This document shows, in pieces, positions 23,355-31,175 of a DNA stretch of 64,000 nucleotides. Source of the DNA: Castellaniella daejeonensis (GTDB lineage Bacteria; Pseudomonadota; Gammaproteobacteria; Burkholderiales; Burkholderiaceae_B). Numbering within the stretch: the first letter of the stretch is position 1; each line of letters opens with the position of its first letter. A program made the translations under genes and the position numbers. The DNA is taken from the NCBI RefSeq assembly GCF_039523555.1, contig NZ_BAAAFN010000008.1:1-64000 (forward strand), in the 5' to 3' direction. Below the pieces are notes generated by a model, which saw only the letters and a program-made list of their open reading frames with translations, searched no databases and had not been told where the DNA came from.

Positions 23355-24046
23355 ATCCGCATGAATCCGGACGAAGGGCGCGCCCGGGCGTGTTCGTGAC
23401 GGGCACGGACACCGACGTGGGCAAGACCCTGGTCTCGGCGATCCTGGCCAAGGCGTGGGGCGCTGATTACTGGAAACCGTATCAGACGGGGATCGCCGCC
23501 GCGGCGGGCGATTCCGAAACCGTCGCGGCACTGCTCGGCCCGGGCGGCGGGCATGAGCTGCATGCGCCGGCCTGTATCCTGCGGGCGCCGCTGGCTCCGT
23601 GGGCTGCTGCCCGGGCCGAGGGTGTCGCACTGGATATGTCCGCTCTGCGCCTTCCCGGGACGAACGCGCCGCTGGTGGTGGAGGGCGCGGGCGGGCTGTA
23701 TGTGCCGGTGGATGAACACAGCATGATGATTGATGTGCCCGCCCGCCTGGCATTGCCCGTGGTGCTGGTGGCGCGCAGCACCCTGGGCACGATCAACCAC
23801 ACGCTGCTCAGCCTGCATGCCCTGCGCGCGCGGGGCTTGCCCGTGCTGGGCGTGGTGATGAACGGGCCGCCGTCGCCCGGCAATCGCGAGGCGCTGGAGC
23901 GTTTCGGGGGCGTGCGCATCATTGCGGAAATTCCGCCTCTGGCCCGGGTCGATGCGGCCGCAGTCGCTGGCATGGCCCGGCGCATCCCTGCACTGGATGT
24001 CCTGATGCGCGGCGTCGAGATGCCGGATGCGCGGCCGGGCGCCTGA
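23351..24046 (+). CDS. bioD: Dethiobiotin synthetase
   Basis: ATP-dependent closure of the ureido ring from 7,8-diaminopelargonate and CO2. 231 residues with the P-loop GTDTDVGKTLVSAILA, WKPYQTG (substrate contacts), VVEGAGGLYVPVDE and the adenine-binding region MNGPPSPGNREAL. The ATG at 23351 overlaps the preceding TGA. It ends the bioF operon; bioB, the last step, is not in the window. Confidence 0.94.
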   Translation: MNPHESGRRARPGVFVTGTDTDVGKTLVSAILAKAWGADYWKPYQTGIAAAAGDSETVAALLGPGGGHELHAPACILRAPLAPWAAARAEGVALDMSALRLPGTNAPLVVEGAGGLYVPVDEHSMMIDVPARLALPVVLVARSTLGTINHTLLSLHALRARGLPVLGVVMNGPPSPGNREALERFGGVRIIAEIPPLARVDAAAVAGMARRIPALDVLMRGVEMPDARPGA

Positions 24047-24073
24047 CGGCGGAACGGGGCGCCCCGGCCTTCG

Positions 24074-25015
24074 TCAGGCGGCCTTGCCGGCCCCTGCCTG
24101 CGCGGTGCCGTTGCGGCGCCATTCCACCAGACCGATCGTGATGCCGCTGGCGCAGACCAAGGCGATTCCAAGCCATGACACCAGGTCGGGGAACTGGCCC
24201 CAGATCAGCCAGCCCAGGGCGGCGGCGCTGACGATCTGGAAATAGACGAAGGGCGCCAGCAGCGAGGCGGGCGCCCGCCGGTAGGCCTGGATCTGCAGGA
24301 AATGCCCCCCGCAGCCCCAGAAGCCCGTGCTCAGGAGCACCAGCCATTGCATGGGGGTGAGCCTGCCGACGAGCGCCGAGATGTCCTGCCAGTAGAGAGG
24401 CAGGGCCAGCGTCATCACCACGCTGCCCACGGCTCCGCTCCAGATCAGCGTCGTGTAGGGATCGTCGACCGCCACGCGGCGCGAGGCGATGTATTGAGAG
24501 GCCAGTGCGCAGGCCGTCATCAGGCCGAACAGCGTGCCTGCGGGGTCCAGGCCCGAACCCGGCCGCACCACCACCAGCACCCCGAGGAGCCCGATCCCTG
24601 CGGCGATCCAGCGCGACAGGAAGGGCGGCTCCTTGAGCGCCCAGGGCGCGATCGACAGCACGATCAGGGGCGCCAGGAAATTGATGGCGGTGGCCTGGCC
24701 CAGCGGCAGGAAGTGCAGGGTGGTGAAGAACAGCATGGTGGCGGCCAGCATGGACAGCCCGCGCGCCGCCTGCGCGCGCGGCCGGCGGCAGCGCAAGGCC
24801 TTCCAGCCCCGCACGGGGATGATGACGATCAGGGTCAGCGCCATGTGCACCCCGTAGCGCACCAGGCACACCACCCACAGCGTCACGCCGATGTCGGTGC
24901 CCATCAGGTACTTGCCGCTGGCGTCCAGGCCAGACAGCGCCCACATGGACGCAACCAGAAGGAGAACGCCCGCCAGTGTCTGGCGGGCGGGGGTTCCAGT
25001 GCAGGAAGGGGGCAA
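24074..25015 (-). CDS. EamA/DMT family transporter
   Basis: A 313-residue inner-membrane protein with ten predicted helices in two EamA repeats (about residues 15-140 and 155-290), the layout of drug/metabolite exporters such as RhtA and YdcZ relatives. Visible landmarks are FLPLGQATAINFLAPLIVL, the conserved end of repeat 1, and APFVYFQIVSAAALGWLIWGQFPD, the matching part of repeat 2. A TTG at 25015 is chosen as start because GGAG sits 7 bp upstream and ATG codons in the frame come only inside helix 1. Substrate unknown; amino-acid or S-adenosylmethionine export are possibilities for the family. Confidence 0.85.
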   Translation of the reverse strand: MPPSCTGTPARQTLAGVLLLVASMWALSGLDASGKYLMGTDIGVTLWVVCLVRYGVHMALTLIVIIPVRGWKALRCRRPRAQAARGLSMLAATMLFFTTLHFLPLGQATAINFLAPLIVLSIAPWALKEPPFLSRWIAAGIGLLGVLVVVRPGSGLDPAGTLFGLMTACALASQYIASRRVAVDDPYTTLIWSGAVGSVVMTLALPLYWQDISALVGRLTPMQWLVLLSTGFWGCGGHFLQIQAYRRAPASLLAPFVYFQIVSAAALGWLIWGQFPDLVSWLGIALVCASGITIGLVEWRRNGTAQAGAGKAA

Positions 25016-25055
25016 GATTCATCTCCGGCGTGGCGGTCAGCCTCGCTACTATAGG

Positions 25056-25076
25056 CCATTCCCGTACCTGGAATGG
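25056..25076. promoter_or_regulatory. Inverted repeat at the cioA promoter
   Basis: CCATTCC (25056-25062) and GGAATGG (25070-25076) are perfect 7-bp arms with a 7-bp spacer, directly after a TACTAT -10-like hexamer (25047-25052). Either an operator at the transcription start or an mRNA leader hairpin. Confidence 0.35.
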
Positions 25077-25122
25077 AACTTGCTGCCCCGTCCGGCCGCA
25101 TCAACTGGAATGGGGGGCACTC

Positions 25123-26526
25123 ATGGACGCAATCCTGCTCGCGCGCATCCAATTCGGGTTCACGATTTCATTCCACATTGTCTTTCCCGCCATCACGATC
25201 GGGCTTGCCAGCTATCTGGCGGTCCTGGAGGCCCTGTGGCTGGCCACGGGCAGGTCCGTCTACATGACGCTGTACCGCTTCTGGCTGAGGCCATTCGCCG
25301 TGGCATTTGCCATGGGCGTGGTGTCCGGCATCGTCATGGCCTACCAGTTTGGAACCCATTGGAGCGGATTCTCGTGCTTCGCCGGCGCGATCACGGGGCC
25401 CCTGCTGACCTATGAAGTACTGACTGCCTTCTTCCTGGAGGCCGGATTCCTGCGCGTCATGCTGTTCGGCCTCAAGCGGGTGGGGCCGGGATTGCACTTT
25501 CTTTCGACTTGCGTGGTTGCGCTTGGGACGCTGGTCTCGGCCACTTGGATCCTCGCTTCCAACAGCTGGATGCAGACTCCGCAGGGTCATGAAATCGTGA
25601 ACGGCGTCGCGGTTCCGGTCGACTGGCTGAGGGTCATCTTCAACCCGTCCTTTCCTTTCCGGTTGAGCCACATGGTTACCGGCGCTTTTCTCGCCACGGC
25701 GCTCATCGTGGGCGGCACGGGCGCGTGGCACCTGCTCAGGCGTCCCGGCAATGCGCCGGCGCGGTCGATGCTGTCGATGGCGATGTGGATGCTGCTCGGC
25801 ACGGCGCCCGCCCAGGCCGTGATCGGCGATCTGCACGGCCTCAACACGCTGGAGCACCAGCCCGCGAAACTGGCGGCGATGGAAGGGCATTGGGAACCGG
25901 GGGCGCCTGGCGAGGGCGTGCCGCTCATTTTGTTCGGCTGGCCCGACATGGATGCAGAGATGACACGCCATGCGGTCGAGATTCCCCGGCTCGGCAGCCT
26001 CATCCTCACGCACAGCTGGGATGCGCAGATTCCCGCGCTGAAGGATTTCCCGGCGGCCGATCGCCCCGATTCGACGAGCGTGTTCTGGACTTTCCGCATC
26101 ATGGTCGGCCTGGGCCTGTTGATGATTGCGCTGGCCTTCTGGGGCGCGTGGCTGCGCCGGAGCGCAAGGTTGTACGGGCATCGGCGCTTCCTGAGGTGCA
26201 CCGTGGCCATGTCGCCCGCGGGCCTCGCGGCCATCCTGGCCGGATGGTACACCACCGAGGCAGGACGTCAGCCCTGGGTCGTATACGGGCTGTTGCGCAC
26301 CAGCGATGCCGCATCATCGCACCCCGCCGGCCAGGTCGCGTTCACCCTGGGCCTGTTCGTGGCGGTCTATTTGATGGTGTTCGGTGCCGGTACGGCGTAC
26401 GGGTTGCATCTGCTGGCGGAAGATCCGGCGGATTCCGCGCCTGCCCCGGAAGGCGGGGCGGGCCAGTCCAGCCAGGCGATGCGGCCGCTGTCCGCGGCGC
26501 AGGAAGGGGACGGCCATGGGAATTGA
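25123..26526 (+). CDS. cydA: Cytochrome bd-type quinol oxidase subunit I (cyanide-insensitive type)
   Basis: Subunit I of a bd-family terminal oxidase, which oxidises ubiquinol and reduces O2 in the inner membrane. 467 residues, about nine helices. Haem ligands are visible: His18 in ISFHIVFPAI, the His of RLSHMVTGAF, and the downstream region GWYTTEAGRQPWVVYGLLRTSDA. The latter wording and a short Q-loop match the cyanide-insensitive CioA branch rather than E. coli CydA. A G-rich site precedes the ATG. It overlaps cydB by 11 bp. Confidence 0.93.
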   Translation: MDAILLARIQFGFTISFHIVFPAITIGLASYLAVLEALWLATGRSVYMTLYRFWLRPFAVAFAMGVVSGIVMAYQFGTHWSGFSCFAGAITGPLLTYEVLTAFFLEAGFLRVMLFGLKRVGPGLHFLSTCVVALGTLVSATWILASNSWMQTPQGHEIVNGVAVPVDWLRVIFNPSFPFRLSHMVTGAFLATALIVGGTGAWHLLRRPGNAPARSMLSMAMWMLLGTAPAQAVIGDLHGLNTLEHQPAKLAAMEGHWEPGAPGEGVPLILFGWPDMDAEMTRHAVEIPRLGSLILTHSWDAQIPALKDFPAADRPDSTSVFWTFRIMVGLGLLMIALAFWGAWLRRSARLYGHRRFLRCTVAMSPAGLAAILAGWYTTEAGRQPWVVYGLLRTSDAASSHPAGQVAFTLGLFVAVYLMVFGAGTAYGLHLLAEDPADSAPAPEGGAGQSSQAMRPLSAAQEGDGHGN

Positions 26527-27520
26527 TCTGCCCATCGTCTGGGCCGTCATCATCCTGTTCGCGGTGATGATGTATGTCGTGATGGATGGCTTCGATCTGG
26601 GCATCGGCCTGCTGTTTCCATTCGTCCGGGACCGGGGCGGCCGTGATGTCATGGTCAATACCGTGGCACCTGTATGGGACGGGAACGAGACCTGGCTCGT
26701 CCTGGGAGGCGCCGGCCTGTTTGCGGCGTTCCCCGCCGCCTATTCCATCGTGCTGGAGGCCTTGAGCGTGCCGATCGTGCTCATGCTCGTCGGCCTGGTG
26801 TTCCGGGGCGTGGCGTTCGAATTCCGCTTCAAGGCACCGGTGGCGGCGCGGGCACGCTGGGATATCGCCTTCTGTGGCGGTTCTGCCGTGGCGGCCTTTT
26901 TCCAGGGCATCATCCTGGGGGCGTTTCTCGATGGCCTGGCCGCGCCCGGGAAGGATGCCGGAGGCAGCGTGCCATGGCTGTCGCCCTTTCCGTTGTTCAC
27001 CGGCCTGGGACTGCTGGTGGAATACGGCCTGCTGGGCGCGACGTGGCTGGTCATGAAGACCGAAGGCCGTCTGCAGATGCGGTTCGCCGGCATTTCCGGC
27101 CTGCTCTCATGGGCATTCCTCGGCGTCATCGCCATCGTCAGCGTATGGACGCCGTTTGCCCATCCGCGGATCGCGGATCGCTGGTTCAGCTATCCCAACC
27201 TGCTCTGGTTCGCTCCCGTACCGCTGCTGGTGGGTATTGCGCTCCGGCGGCTGCGGGTCTCGCTCGGACGGGCGCCTGGCGCCGGCCCGTTCCTGTGGAC
27301 CTTGCTGCTGGTCTTTCTCGGCTACAGCGGCCTGGGCATCAGCCTCTGGCCCTTCGTCGTGCCGCCCGTCCTGACGATCCGGGATGCGGCCGGCCCGCCT
27401 CAGAGCCTGGGTTTCACCCTGGTCGGCGCGCTGCTCGTCATACCCGTGATCCTGACCTATACCGGCTGGTCGTATTGGGTATTCAGGGGCAAGGTCCGGG
27501 CCGGGGAGGGCTACCATTGA
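26516..27520 (+). CDS. cydB: Cytochrome bd-type quinol oxidase subunit II (cyanide-insensitive type)
   Basis: A 334-residue polytopic partner of subunit I. MYVVMDGFDLGIGLLFPFV, TVAPVWDGNETWLVLGGAGLFAAFP and EALSVPIVLMLVGLVFRGVAFEFR are the standard CydB/CioB signatures. The start at 26516 lies inside the end of cydA, implying coupled translation; its TGA overlaps the TTG start of the small third gene. Confidence 0.93.
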   Translation: MGIDLPIVWAVIILFAVMMYVVMDGFDLGIGLLFPFVRDRGGRDVMVNTVAPVWDGNETWLVLGGAGLFAAFPAAYSIVLEALSVPIVLMLVGLVFRGVAFEFRFKAPVAARARWDIAFCGGSAVAAFFQGIILGAFLDGLAAPGKDAGGSVPWLSPFPLFTGLGLLVEYGLLGATWLVMKTEGRLQMRFAGISGLLSWAFLGVIAIVSVWTPFAHPRIADRWFSYPNLLWFAPVPLLVGIALRRLRVSLGRAPGAGPFLWTLLLVFLGYSGLGISLWPFVVPPVLTIRDAAGPPQSLGFTLVGALLVIPVILTYTGWSYWVFRGKVRAGEGYH

Positions 27521-27639
27521 ATGCGCTGGCGAACTGGCTGCGCCGTGTGGCGTGGCTGCTGGCACTGTGGAGCGGCGGTGTCATCGTCGTGGCCGGATCG
27601 GCATGGCTGCTGCGCGCGGCGGCATCCTGGGCGATGTAG
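27517..27639 (+). CDS. Small single-helix bd oxidase subunit (DUF2474-like)
   Basis: A 40-residue membrane peptide beginning (TTG read as Met) NALANWLRRVAWLLALWSGG and ending AASWAM, with one transmembrane helix and an N-terminal Trp/Arg-rich amphipathic turn. DUF2474-type peptides follow cioAB in many proteobacteria, analogous to CydX, which stabilises the oxidase. The start is a TTG at 27517 overlapping the cydB stop (TTGA); no ATG exists in the frame. GGAGGG (27505-27510) is a good ribosome binding site at the right distance. Confidence 0.75.
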   Translation: MNALANWLRRVAWLLALWSGGVIVVAGSAWLLRAAASWAM

Positions 27640-27653
27640 CCCCCGGAAAGGGA

Positions 27654-27687
27654 CAAGGGCTTACAGACCGTAATCTGTAAGCCCTTG
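27654..27687. terminator. Bidirectional hairpin after the oxidase operon
   Basis: CAAGGGCTTACAGA (27654-27667) pairs perfectly with TCTGTAAGCCCTTG (27674-27687) around a 6-nt loop. It separates the oxidase genes from the converging tRNA-Arg. T tracts are short, but stem length makes it the likely terminator for both. Confidence 0.7.
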
Positions 27688-27695
27688 CTTGTGTA

Positions 27696-27772
27696 TGGCG
27701 CGGCTGGCAGGATTCGAACCCACGACCCCTTGGTTCGTAGCCAAGTACTCTATCCAACTGAGCTACAGCCGC
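27696..27772 (-). tRNA. tRNA-Arg (ACG anticodon)
   Basis: A 77-nt tRNA on the minus strand: acceptor GCGGCTG with CAGCCGC, discriminator G and encoded CCA (27698-27696), D arm AGCTCAGTTGGATAGAG, anticodon stem CTTGG-CTACGAA-CCAAG with ACG (read as ICG after deamination), T arm GTGGGTTCGAATCCTGC. Confidence 0.96.
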
Positions 27773-27848
27773 TAAAGAAGCGAAATTATAACGTGCTTTT
27801 TGAAGCTTGTCACATCGCTTTTGGCGCTCTTTCGAGAGCCCTTTCCAG

Positions 27849-28856
27849 TCACCCCAGGCGGATCAGCCCGCCGTCGCCCGGCGGTACCAGCCATGCCTGG
27901 ACTGGAAAGCGCGAAATCATACCACGGATCGCGTGAACCGGCATCTGAGAAAAGGCCGTGGACAGCGCATCGGCGGTCGTCGCATCGGATGCGAGCACGC
28001 TGACGCTGCGCCAGCGCGGCACCGCCCCGCCCGTGAGCGGGTCGAACAGGTGTGTGAAGTGTCCCGCGGCGTCCAGCGGCGTGCCGTAGCCGCCGGATGT
28101 GGCCAGGGCCCGGTCGCCCAGGTCGATGGACTCGAGCACGCGGGATGGTTCACGGGGATCGGCGATCCCGGCGCGCCAGGGGCGGCCGGGGGCGGGCATG
28201 CCCAGGCCGCGTGCCTCGCCCAGGTCGATCAGGGCGTGCTCCAGTCCGTTGGACCGCAGCAGTTCGGTCACCCGGTCGGTGATGTAGCCCTGGGCGATGC
28301 CGTTCAGGGTCAGCGCCATGCCCTGGCGTTCCAGCACGATGGCGTCTTCCTCGATGCGGATGGCGCGGTAGTCCACCTTGGCCAGCACGGCCCGCAGTGC
28401 ATCGGGCTCGGGAGGCAGCACCCCGCCGCCGAGCGCGCGGGCGGCATACAGGTCCCACAGCACTTGCACGGAGGGGTCGAAATGGCCATCGGTCCGCTCG
28501 CTGAAGGCGACGGACTGGGACAGCAGGCGGCTCAGGTCTGGCGGGGGGGCGTCCAGGCGGCCCGCGCGATTCAGGCGTACCAGGGCGCTGTCCTCGATAT
28601 ACAGGCTGAAAATCCGCTCCAGGCGGTGGATTTCGGCGACGGCCATGCGCACCAGCCGTTCGGCGTGGGCGCGGTCGGGATGCAGCAGCTGCAGCTGCGC
28701 GTCGGCGCCCAGGGCGATGCCGTTCCAGACGACCGGTTCGGGCAGTGCGGCGGGATCGCGCAATGCGGCGCGCAGGCTGCCTGGTCCGGCCAGGGCGGCG
28801 CTGGCCGCCAGAATGCCGAGGAACCGCCGGCGGCGGGGAAGGTGAGGGGTGTTCAT
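27849..28856 (-). CDS. nosX: NosX / ApbE-family FAD:protein FMN transferase
   Basis: 335 residues, last gene of the nos cluster. The N-terminus has a twin-arginine signal (PRRRRFLGILAASAALAG), so the protein acts in the periplasm. The rest is an ApbE flavin transferase: TDGHFDPSVQVLWDLY, LTLNGIAQGYITDRV, ALIDLGEARGLG, ATSGGYGTP and THLFDPLTGG with metal-binding residues, SVLASDATTADALSTA. ApbE/NosX covalently attaches FMN to the periplasmic domain of NosR. ATG overlaps the nosL stop by 4 bp. Confidence 0.9.
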   Translation of the reverse strand: MNTPHLPRRRRFLGILAASAALAGPGSLRAALRDPAALPEPVVWNGIALGADAQLQLLHPDRAHAERLVRMAVAEIHRLERIFSLYIEDSALVRLNRAGRLDAPPPDLSRLLSQSVAFSERTDGHFDPSVQVLWDLYAARALGGGVLPPEPDALRAVLAKVDYRAIRIEEDAIVLERQGMALTLNGIAQGYITDRVTELLRSNGLEHALIDLGEARGLGMPAPGRPWRAGIADPREPSRVLESIDLGDRALATSGGYGTPLDAAGHFTHLFDPLTGGAVPRWRSVSVLASDATTADALSTAFSQMPVHAIRGMISRFPVQAWLVPPGDGGLIRLG

Positions 28857-29449
28857 GATGGAGCTCCGACGGGTTCGCGGTCTGCGCTGGGCACGAGTTC
28901 GGGGGCGCGCAGGACGTAGTCCTCCGGCATGTCCTTGAAGCTGGTGATGCGCCCGCCGTAGCGTTCGGCGTAGGCGAGTGCGTCTTCCATCCGTGCGAAG
29001 GGCAGGGCGTCTGGCGCGCCCATGCTGCCGACCGCGCTGCTTTCTATCAGGTAATGGGCGTTGCGGGCGTCGATCCAGGCGTCGGCCGGCGGGTTGCCGT
29101 CCGGTCCCGCGCGGCCCATGTCCTGCACGTAGATGGCGAGGATGGCCTTGGGCTCTTCGGGCAGCAGGGTGTAGGCGAAGACCTCGCGGATGGTGGAAAA
29201 CCAGACCGGGATGTCGCGGTCGCGCAGGAGGATCTGGCCCTTGGGGCCGATGTGTTCGTAAAGGTTCATGCCGCAATAGTGGCCGACGGCGTCATCGGTC
29301 ATCGCCATGGGAGAGGGGGGGACGGACGAAGTGCCGCCGCCGTTGCCGCAGCCGGCAAGGGCGGCGGCCATCAGGGCGGCGCCGAGCAGGTGCGCCGCGG
29401 ACCGCCGGGTGATGCTCTTCGTGCGCACGGCACTGCGCAATGCATTCAT
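28853..29449 (-). CDS. nosL: NosL copper-binding lipoprotein
   Basis: 198 residues. A lipoprotein signal ends in the lipobox LAGC; the mature part has the NosL copper motif YCGMNL and conserved GQILLRDRDIPVWFSTIREVFAY. NosL delivers Cu(I) for assembly of the CuZ centre of nitrous oxide reductase at the outer leaflet or outer membrane. A GGAGG site precedes the ATG. Overlaps nosY and nosX by 4 bp each. Confidence 0.93.
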   Translation of the reverse strand: MNALRSAVRTKSITRRSAAHLLGAALMAAALAGCGNGGGTSSVPPSPMAMTDDAVGHYCGMNLYEHIGPKGQILLRDRDIPVWFSTIREVFAYTLLPEEPKAILAIYVQDMGRAGPDGNPPADAWIDARNAHYLIESSAVGSMGAPDALPFARMEDALAYAERYGGRITSFKDMPEDYVLRAPELVPSADREPVGAPS

Positions 29450-30276
29450 AACGACCTCCGGTTGAAGGCCAGGGCCGCCAGGCCGAGCGGGACGGCGATC
29501 CAGAGGATCTGGGCCAGCAGCAGGAATCCGGTGGACAGCGAGGCCTGGTCGCTCAGCCCGGCCATGCCGGCAAACATGGCGATGTTCTCGTGGCCGGTCA
29601 GGTTCAGCAGGCGATAGACATCGGTCGGATTGAACAGCAGGATGCCGTTCAGCAGCGGTGCCGTGATGATGCGGCCCTGGTCGGCCACCAGCACGCCCAG
29701 CAGCACCATGTCGTAGATCACCACCAGGAACAGCCAGACGCCGATGGCCACGCCCGCGGCCGTGGCGCGTTCCTGGACCAGGGCGCTGATCAGGTAGCCC
29801 AGCGACAGGAAGCTGGCGCCCAGCAGGATGCTGGCGGCGATCAGCAGGGCAAAGGGCGTCCAGGCCGCGAGGTCCAGTCCGCCATGCGCCAGCTGCAGCG
29901 CCAGCCCCGCGATGCCGTAGCCGGCGATCGTGGCCAACGCCAGGATGGCCAGGTGGCCGAGGAACTTGCCCGCCAGGACCTGGCGCCGCGCGATGGGGTA
30001 GCTGAGCAGCAGGGCCATGGTGCCGCGATCGATCTCGCCGACGATGGCGTCATAGGACAGCAGCATGGCGATCAGGGGGATCAGGAAGATCGACAGGCTG
30101 GACAGGCTGACGACCGTGACGGTCAGGGGGTCGACCTTGACGGTGCCGGTCGGCGCGCTGCCCAGGAAGCCCAGCGACAGGGCCAGCATGGCCAGCAGCG
30201 CGGTGATCGCCAGCACCCAGCGGTTGCGCAGGCCATCGCGGATTTCCTTGCGGATCAGGATCAGGGTCGGATTCAT
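29446..30276 (-). CDS. nosY: NosY ABC transporter permease
   Basis: 276 residues, six hydrophobic helices; ABC-2-type permease that pairs with the NosF ATPase and NosD in CuZ maturation. IRKEIRDGLRNRWVLAITALLAM is the conserved entry to helix 1, and SYDAIVGEIDRGTMALLLSYPIARRQVLAGKFLG is the family signature before helix 3. 4-bp overlaps on both sides with nosF and nosL show tight coupling. Confidence 0.94.
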   Translation of the reverse strand: MNPTLILIRKEIRDGLRNRWVLAITALLAMLALSLGFLGSAPTGTVKVDPLTVTVVSLSSLSIFLIPLIAMLLSYDAIVGEIDRGTMALLLSYPIARRQVLAGKFLGHLAILALATIAGYGIAGLALQLAHGGLDLAAWTPFALLIAASILLGASFLSLGYLISALVQERATAAGVAIGVWLFLVVIYDMVLLGVLVADQGRIITAPLLNGILLFNPTDVYRLLNLTGHENIAMFAGMAGLSDQASLSTGFLLLAQILWIAVPLGLAALAFNRRSL

Positions 30277-31175
30277 GCGTCCTCCCGGCGCAGGAACTGC
30301 GCGTACATTTCATCGAGTCCGGGATGTTCGAGTTCGATGTCGCGGATGTCGGGCATGGCCTGGGCATCGCGCAGCCGGCGCAGCTTGTCGGCTTCGGAGC
30401 AAGTCGATTCGATGCGGCCGGCGCCGATGCGCCGCCAGCCTTCGGGAACCTGGATGGGGTCGTCGTCCAGTGTCAGGCGGATCCGGACCGGCAGGTCGGC
30501 CTCGCGGCGCAGTTCGCCCAGGGTGCCGTCGGCGATCTTCTGGCCCTTGCACATGACGATGACGCGGTCGGCCAGCCCTTCGAGCTCGGCCAGTGCGTGG
30601 GTGGACAACAGGATGGCGGCCCCTGCGTCGCGCAGTTCGCGGACGATGTCGTAGAACAGCAGCCGGGAAGCCGGGTCCAGGCCGGTCGTGGGTTCGTCCA
30701 GCAGCAGCACCCGGGGCGAGCCGAGCAGGGCCTGGGCGAGTGCCAGGCGCTGACGCATGCCCTTGGAATAGCCGCCGACCCGGCGCCGGGCGGCTTCGGC
30801 GATGCCCACGCGAGAGAGCAGGGCGGTGTTGCCGTTCGTGGACAGGCCTTTCAGGCGGGCGTAGAAGGCCAGAGTCTCGATGCCCGTCAGCGACGGGTGC
30901 AGGGCCACGGTTTCCGGCAGGTAGCCGATGTGGCGCCGGGCGCGGGCGGCGGCCGGCGTGCCGGCGGTCTCTCCCAGCACGCGCACCGAACCGGTTTCCG
31001 GGCGGATCAGGCCCAGGATCAGCTTGATCAGGGTGCTCTTGCCGGCGCCGTTGTGGCCGGCCAGGATGACGCATTCGCCTGGCTCGATGAACAGGCTGAC
31101 GTTGTCCACGGCCCGCATCGCGGCGTAGCGTTTGGTGACGGATCGCAGTTCGATCGGGGGCGCTGTGACGGTCAT
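30273..31175 (-). CDS. nosF: NosF ABC transporter ATP-binding protein
   Basis: 300 residues. Walker A AGHNGAGKST, signature YSKGMRQRLALAQALLGSP, Walker B VLLLDEPTTGLDP and H-loop STHALAELE are all intact. It energises the NosDFY complex. The ATG at 31175 overlaps the nosD stop. Confidence 0.95.
   Translation of the reverse strand: MTVTAPPIELRSVTKRYAAMRAVDNVSLFIEPGECVILAGHNGAGKSTLIKLILGLIRPETGSVRVLGETAGTPAAARARRHIGYLPETVALHPSLTGIETLAFYARLKGLSTNGNTALLSRVGIAEAARRRVGGYSKGMRQRLALAQALLGSPRVLLLDEPTTGLDPASRLLFYDIVRELRDAGAAILLSTHALAELEGLADRVIVMCKGQKIADGTLGELRREADLPVRIRLTLDDDPIQVPEGWRRIGAGRIESTCSEADKLRRLRDAQAMPDIRDIELEHPGLDEMYAQFLRREDA

Noticed and set aside
23347..23370. Short tandem duplication ATGAATCCG at the bioD start
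   Set aside because: Two copies only; the second ATG is out of frame and no functional reason is visible.
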